DNA of 9,722 nt from Planctomycetales bacterium. GTDB lineage: Bacteria > Planctomycetota > Planctomycetia > Pirellulales > UBA7805. The stretch covers positions 1,004 to 10,725 of the forward strand of contig WVZU01000255.1 in assembly GCA_011772275.1 (NCBI GenBank), read 5' to 3'. How positions within the stretch are numbered: position 1 is the first letter of the stretch; each line of letters opens with the position of its first letter. The position numbers and the translations under genes are program-made. A model generated the notes under the pieces. That model was not told the DNA's origin. It searched no databases and was given only the letters and a program-made list of their open reading frames with translations. Positions 5,892 through 9,722 of this stretch are shown piece by piece.

Positions 5892-7909
5892 TGTTTCCCG
5901 AATGGACGAACATGCTGCACGGTTGGCAGTGGCTGGTGCTGGGCCTGGTCCCCTTGGCGATCGTGGCTTTGTACTTTCTGAAGCTGAAACGCCAGCCGCT
6001 GGAAGTACCCAGCACCTATTTGTGGCGCAAATCGATCGAGGACCTGCACGTCAACAGTCTTTGGCAGCGGTTGCGACGCAGTTTGTTGTTGTGGCTGCAG
6101 TTGCTGCTGCTGCTGCTGATCGCTATGGCCCTCTTGAATCCCAGCTGGCGAGCGACTCGACTTGGCGGCAACCGGTTTATTTTCGTGATTGACAATTCGG
6201 CCAGCATGAATGCCGAGGACATGGTGAACGCAGCGGGCAAGGCCACCCGGTTGACGGTGGCCCGGCAGCGGGTGGAACAGTTGATGGACGCCATGCGGAC
6301 CGGCGATGCGGCCATGATCATCAGTTTTTCCGACACGGCAAACGTCGTCAAGGAATTTACGACCGACCAGCGCGACCTGCGTCGCGCGCTCGACGGTCTG
6401 CAGCCGACCAGCCGGCGGACTTCTTTCAGCGGGGCTTTGCGGCTGGCGGCCGGCCTGGCCAACCCGGGCCGGATCGGCAACCCGGAAGATGAGGACGAGG
6501 CAGCGGCCGATGCACTGCCGGCCAAGATGTTTGTGTTCAGCGATTTCAAGCTGCCGGAAGTGGCCGATTTCTCGTTGGGGAATCTGGATCCGCAGCTGGA
6601 AATGGTCGGCCAGCCCGGTTCAGTGAATGTGGGCATCGTCAACTTTTCCACGCGGCGACACCCGCAGCGTTCCGACCAGGTCCAAGCACTGGCTCGACTG
6701 GAAAACTTCGGACCCCAGCCCGTGACGGTCACCTTGGAACTGTTTCTAAACGGCCAGTCGATAGACGTCCAGGAGGCCCGCATCCCGGGGGAGGACGCGG
6801 CGGATCCCGGCCAGAATTTTGCTCAAGTGGCGTTCACGCTGGACGACGTGGAAGCTGGCGTTCTGCGGCTGGTCTCCGATTACCCGGACGCGCTGCCCGT
6901 GGACGATCAGGCGTGGGCGGTGGTCAATCCGCCGCGACGCACCAGGGTCTTGTTCGTCTCAGCGGGCAATACGGCCTTCGAACAAGCGTTGAGGACCAGC
7001 AAATCGCAGGAATTGGCCGAGGTGCGGTTCGCCGCACCGGACATCTTGGGCCGGGAAGATTACCGGCGGGAGGCGGCCGCGGGGCGGTACGATCTGGTGA
7101 TCTACGACCGCTGCCAGCCGCAGGAGATGCCGCGTTGCAATACCCTCTGGATCGGCCGCCTGCCGATGGACGGCCGCTGGAAGTTTGGAAACAGGATCGA
7201 CCTGCCGCAGATTATCGATACCGAACGGACGCATCCCCTCATGCAATTACTCGACCTGGGAAACTTGGATATCCTGGAATCGCTGGAAGTCCAACCCCCG
7301 GCGGGCGGCACGATGTTGATCGAATCGCAGGGGGGCGCGATCTTTGCCCTGGCCCCCCGCGAAGGTTTCGAAGATGCGGTCCTGGGCTTTGAGTTCCAGA
7401 GCACAGATGAAGAAGGGAAAGATTACTACAACACAAACTGGCCACGCCGCCGCAGCTTCCCGGTCTTCGTGCAGGAGGTGATCCACCATCTGGCCAACTC
7501 AGAAGGCAAGCGGGCGTCGGCAGCCGTCGCGCCGGGCCAGACGTATGAACTGCACTGGCCCGAAGGCCCGGACCAGCTGGCGATCACCGCGCCCGATGGG
7601 ACCCGGTTCACCGTCCGCCGCAATCCCCAGAACCGTTACAGTTTCTCGCAGACCGACCAGCTGGGTGTCTACCAGGTCCAGGATGGCCAGTCCAGCCACC
7701 GGTTTGCCGTGAACTTGTTTGATCCGCTGGAGAGCGATATCGAGCCTGTGGCGGGAGAGGCGGTCCGGATCGGAAATGTCCAAGTGGCCGTCTCGTCGAA
7801 ACCGCAGGGGCAAGTGGCGCGCATCGAGGTCTGGAAACTGCTGGCGTTGTTGGGTCTAGGCGTTCTTTTGCTGGAGTGGTATATCTATAATCGTCGAGTT
7901 TACGTGTAA
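5891..7909 (+). CDS. BatA-like VWA membrane protein with an amidotransferase-like region
   Basis: This 672-residue protein opens with a BatA-type N-terminus: a hydrophobic helix (about 12-30), the conserved-looking LKRQPLEVPSTYLWRKSIEDL, and a second very leucine-rich helix (about 63-82). A von Willebrand A domain follows, with metal-site DNSASM (Asp101, Ser103, Ser105), a TSFSGALRL segment and the acidic strand VFSDFKL (around 214-220). After a beta-rich middle part comes a Rossmann-like stretch starting TRVLFVSAGNTAFEQAL (about 350), including YDLVIYDRCQP and TLWIGRLP. It resembles the degenerate class I glutamine amidotransferase-like fold often found in such proteins, but no catalytic Cys/His/Glu triad is evident. 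A third helix (about 648-665) precedes a short basic tail. The topology suggests that the VWA and later domains lie outside the cytoplasmic membrane between helices 2 and 3. It is coupled by TGATG to the DUF58 gene and is likely its partner in an envelope complex. Confidence 0.87.
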   Translation: MFPEWTNMLHGWQWLVLGLVPLAIVALYFLKLKRQPLEVPSTYLWRKSIEDLHVNSLWQRLRRSLLLWLQLLLLLLIAMALLNPSWRATRLGGNRFIFVIDNSASMNAEDMVNAAGKATRLTVARQRVEQLMDAMRTGDAAMIISFSDTANVVKEFTTDQRDLRRALDGLQPTSRRTSFSGALRLAAGLANPGRIGNPEDEDEAAADALPAKMFVFSDFKLPEVADFSLGNLDPQLEMVGQPGSVNVGIVNFSTRRHPQRSDQVQALARLENFGPQPVTVTLELFLNGQSIDVQEARIPGEDAADPGQNFAQVAFTLDDVEAGVLRLVSDYPDALPVDDQAWAVVNPPRRTRVLFVSAGNTAFEQALRTSKSQELAEVRFAAPDILGREDYRREAAAGRYDLVIYDRCQPQEMPRCNTLWIGRLPMDGRWKFGNRIDLPQIIDTERTHPLMQLLDLGNLDILESLEVQPPAGGTMLIESQGGAIFALAPREGFEDAVLGFEFQSTDEEGKDYYNTNWPRRRSFPVFVQEVIHHLANSEGKRASAAVAPGQTYELHWPEGPDQLAITAPDGTRFTVRRNPQNRYSFSQTDQLGVYQVQDGQSSHRFAVNLFDPLESDIEPVAGEAVRIGNVQVAVSSKPQGQVARIEVWKLLALLGLGVLLLEWYIYNRRVYV

Positions 7910-7923
7910 GGCTCGACCGATGG

Positions 7924-7938
7924 GCGGCCGGAGGCCGC
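7924..7938. other. GC hairpin between the VWA and methyltransferase genes
   Basis: GCGGCC, a GGA loop and GGCCGC form a perfect 6-bp stem 14 nt after the VWA stop. There is no U-tract after it, so it is not a standard terminator. It could attenuate readthrough or protect the upstream message. It lies inside the 5' extension of the methyltransferase frame (from an ATG at 7920), which is one reason to prefer the later start at 8004. Confidence 0.35.
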
Positions 7939-8003
7939 GGGTATTTGGAATCCAGCCGTGGTTCCACTACCCAGTTCAGGAGCGGACGGCGGCTTGCAGA
8001 TCC

Positions 8004-8813
8004 ATGATCACCAGGTCCCTACAGCAACAAAGTCAACGGAAGAGAAGGTCACGACAAAAGACGGCGCGGCGCAAGGTAGTGAATCGAATCGTTGAACGGG
8101 ATTTGATTCATCGCGTCAGTTACGATCAGTACCGTGACGAAGTCCGCAAGGTGTATGGCGGGGCGCGGGGCGCCATGCTGGCTCGGTTCAGCCAGCTGTC
8201 GGGACACCTGCAGTTGGGCGACCGCCTGTTGCGAAAACGGCGGTTCGACCTGACGGGCGCTCAACAGATCCTGGATGTCGGCAGCGGCGCCGGTCAAATC
8301 CTGGGGCACCTGTTGAAGTATGCCGATCCGGACGCTCGGATTACCGCTGTTGATATTTCGCATGCGATGTTGCGTCGTGCGCGCAGCCGGCTGAAAAGCG
8401 ACCGCCCTGAGCTGATCACCGCCGATTTGACGCGGCTCCCGTTTGACAGCCAGGCCTTTGACTGCGTGACCTGCGGCTATGTCCTGGAACACCTGCCCAA
8501 CGCGCGCACCGGCCTGGCGGAACTGGCACGCGTGATGAAACCCAATGCGCGGATGTTGCTATTTACGACCGAAGACAGTTTCGGTGGAGCGTGGACCAGC
8601 CGCGTGTGGGCCTGCCGCACGTACAACCGGCGGGAAATCGTGAAGCTCTGCCACGAACTGGGACTGATGCTCGTCCAGGAACTGTGGTTCAGCCGCATGC
8701 ACAAGCTGCTGCGGGCCGGGGGGATTTGCATCGAGCTGCGGAAACATCCCCCGCGGCATTCTAATCGCCATGCAGCGTCAGTCGAGCCAGTTCGGGTGGA
8801 CAGCGCAGTCTGA
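8004..8813 (+). CDS. Class I SAM-dependent methyltransferase, substrate unknown
   Basis: This 269-residue protein contains a Methyltransf_11-type Rossmann domain: motif I LDVGSGAG (90-97), an acidic residue at the end of strand 2 (AVDIS, Asp117), TADLTRLPFD (139-148) with Asp141, then FDCVTCGYVLEHLPN and a KPNARMLLFT strand. It should transfer a methyl group from S-adenosylmethionine to a small molecule or lipid; the substrate is not evident. The N-terminus (12-24) is strongly basic, and residues 30-80 form a helical cap. The ATG at 8004 is chosen over ATG 7920 because the 28 extra residues look like translated spacer and contain a GC hairpin. Neither start has a strong ribosome site. The final 17 codons and the stop overlap the end of the convergent metallophosphoesterase gene; the tail after the RAGGICIELRK strand has no conserved look and may be a recent extension. 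Confidence 0.85.
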   Translation: MITRSLQQQSQRKRRSRQKTARRKVVNRIVERDLIHRVSYDQYRDEVRKVYGGARGAMLARFSQLSGHLQLGDRLLRKRRFDLTGAQQILDVGSGAGQILGHLLKYADPDARITAVDISHAMLRRARSRLKSDRPELITADLTRLPFDSQAFDCVTCGYVLEHLPNARTGLAELARVMKPNARMLLFTTEDSFGGAWTSRVWACRTYNRREIVKLCHELGLMLVQELWFSRMHKLLRAGGICIELRKHPPRHSNRHAASVEPVRVDSAV

Positions 8814-9722
8814 GCGGGATTGTCTGGGAGATGCCCCGGCTGACGTGTAACACGGTGGGCGGTGCGCTGCACAGCCCGGCGGCGAAATCGGTGCCGATCC
8901 GCGTGGCCGAAACCACGGGACCGCTCCACGGCAGGTGAATTTGCCCGCCGTGCGTATGTCCGGCCAGCATCAGATCGAACTCGTGTCGCCGCGCCCACTC
9001 CAGTTGGTCGGGCGAATGTGCCAGCAAGATGCGAAAGGGGCCGCCGCCACCCCGATCCGGCACGTCGCTGAGATCCACCACCGGACCAAACCAGGGTAGT
9101 TCGTTCCCCGCCAGAACGATCTGCTGACCGCGGCATTCCGTGGCCAGCCAACGGCCCCCCAGGTCGATCAAACCGCAGCCTGCCAGCAGTTGCCGCAGGC
9201 GGTCGCTGTCGACGCGGGTGTCGTGGTTGCCCAGCACAAAGTAGATCCCCTGGGACGCCCGCAACTGGCCCAGCGTGTCGGGAAGCCACTCAAAACAGGC
9301 CTCGCGATCGACGATGTCCCCCGTGATGGCAATCATGTCGCCCTCCAGGTCGTTGGCCCGCCGCACCACTTCCTGGAAGAAAGATTTGGGTAGCTCGCCC
9401 GTAAAATGCAAATCCGAGACGTGTGTCAGCGAAAGGCCTTCCAGGGCCGGCGGCAAGTTCGGGATGCGGATGTTTTCTTCGTGGATCAGCAATTGCAGGA
9501 CCTGGTTACCCGGCAAACGGGCACCCAGCCGAGCCAGGCCGCCCAGCCTGCTCGCCCCTGTCAGCTGCTCAGCCATATCGACCAGGGTGGTGTGGTTGGA
9601 AATCAGGACTGCCTTGTCGTCGCCTCGGTGAGGCCGCAAGAACTGGGGCACTGTCCAGACCGCAATCGCCCAACAAAAAATCACGTACAGCAAGGGCAAC
9701 GAGATGTTTGCAGACCACAGCA
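8761..9722 (-). CDS. Calcineurin-like metallophosphoesterase, 5' end beyond the window
   Basis: This is a dinuclear-metal phosphoesterase resembling the YkuE group. All signature blocks are present; numbers count from the in-frame TTG at 9699. They are SDLHFTG (95-101, Asp96 and His98), TGDIVDR (126-132), LGNHD (156-160), AHSPDQ with His228, and AGHTHGGQIH with His248 and His250. These bind two metal ions; the substrate is unknown, and YkuE-type enzymes act at the cell envelope. The reading frame stays open to the window edge and the visible N-terminus is hydrophobic (LPLLYVIFCWAIAVW), so the true start, probably with membrane segments, lies outside. A segment ISNHTTLVDMAEQL (33-46) sits between the membrane part and the catalytic domain. 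The gene ends in TAG at 8761, inside the convergent methyltransferase gene. Confidence 0.9.
   Translation of the reverse strand, partial: LWSANISLPLLYVIFCWAIAVWTVPQFLRPHRGDDKAVLISNHTTLVDMAEQLTGASRLGGLARLGARLPGNQVLQLLIHEENIRIPNLPPALEGLSLTHVSDLHFTGELPKSFFQEVVRRANDLEGDMIAITGDIVDREACFEWLPDTLGQLRASQGIYFVLGNHDTRVDSDRLRQLLAGCGLIDLGGRWLATECRGQQIVLAGNELPWFGPVVDLSDVPDRGGGGPFRILLAHSPDQLEWARRHEFDLMLAGHTHGGQIHLPWSGPVVSATRIGTDFAAGLCSAPPTVLHVSRGISQTIPLRLRCPPELARLTLHGD

Noticed and set aside
6016..6783. Minus-strand frame (255 codons) inside the VWA gene
   Set aside because: It is an antisense shadow of the VWA domain, Ser/Arg-rich with no motif.

Overview
The window looks like a GC-rich chromosomal segment of a planctomycete, most likely from the Pirellulales. 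The reasons are a short transmembrane Ser/Thr kinase, a DUF58 plus BatA-type VWA pair of the kind common in that phylum, a secreted protein with the PFAxDSPWNxPI signature, and intergenic palindromes built on GCTAAAGC and GTAAAC cores. The taxonomic call is inference from protein style; no rRNA, tRNA, CRISPR array, insertion sequence or phage gene is visible.

Layout. Positions 1-457 hold no supportable gene, but they carry four short inverted repeats (36-217) and an imperfect direct repeat (403-457). A secreted protein of unknown function, probably a lipoprotein, is encoded on the minus strand (458-1474). After a 266-bp divergent intergenic region come six plus-strand genes: a membrane-anchored Ser/Thr protein kinase (1741-2724), a diacylglycerol/sphingosine-type lipid kinase 5 nt later (2730-3680), the radical-SAM RNA methyltransferase rlmN (3782-4882), a DUF58 protein (5001-5891), a BatA-like VWA membrane protein overlapping it by 1 nt (5891-7909), and a class I SAM methyltransferase (8004-8813). 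The last gene, a calcineurin-like metallophosphoesterase, runs on the minus strand. It overlaps the methyltransferase tail-to-tail by 53 nt and leaves the window at its 5' end.

Functional links. The kinase and lipid kinase are close enough to be one transcriptional unit and may join protein phosphorylation to membrane-lipid signalling. The DUF58 and VWA genes share a TGATG stop/start overlap and are almost certainly translationally coupled. They resemble the DUF58/VWA part of MoxR/Bat envelope-stress loci, but no MoxR AAA+ ATPase gene lies in the window. rlmN is a housekeeping rRNA/tRNA m2A methyltransferase and is probably a bystander.

Most of the window is recognisable core-genome content. 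I do not see a clear undescribed defence or mobile system. The items most worth a second look are the MoxR-less DUF58/VWA pair with its degenerate amidotransferase-like region, the G9 tract in the ribosome-binding region of the DUF58 gene, the kinase/lipid-kinase pair, the palindrome cluster, and the secreted protein of unknown function.
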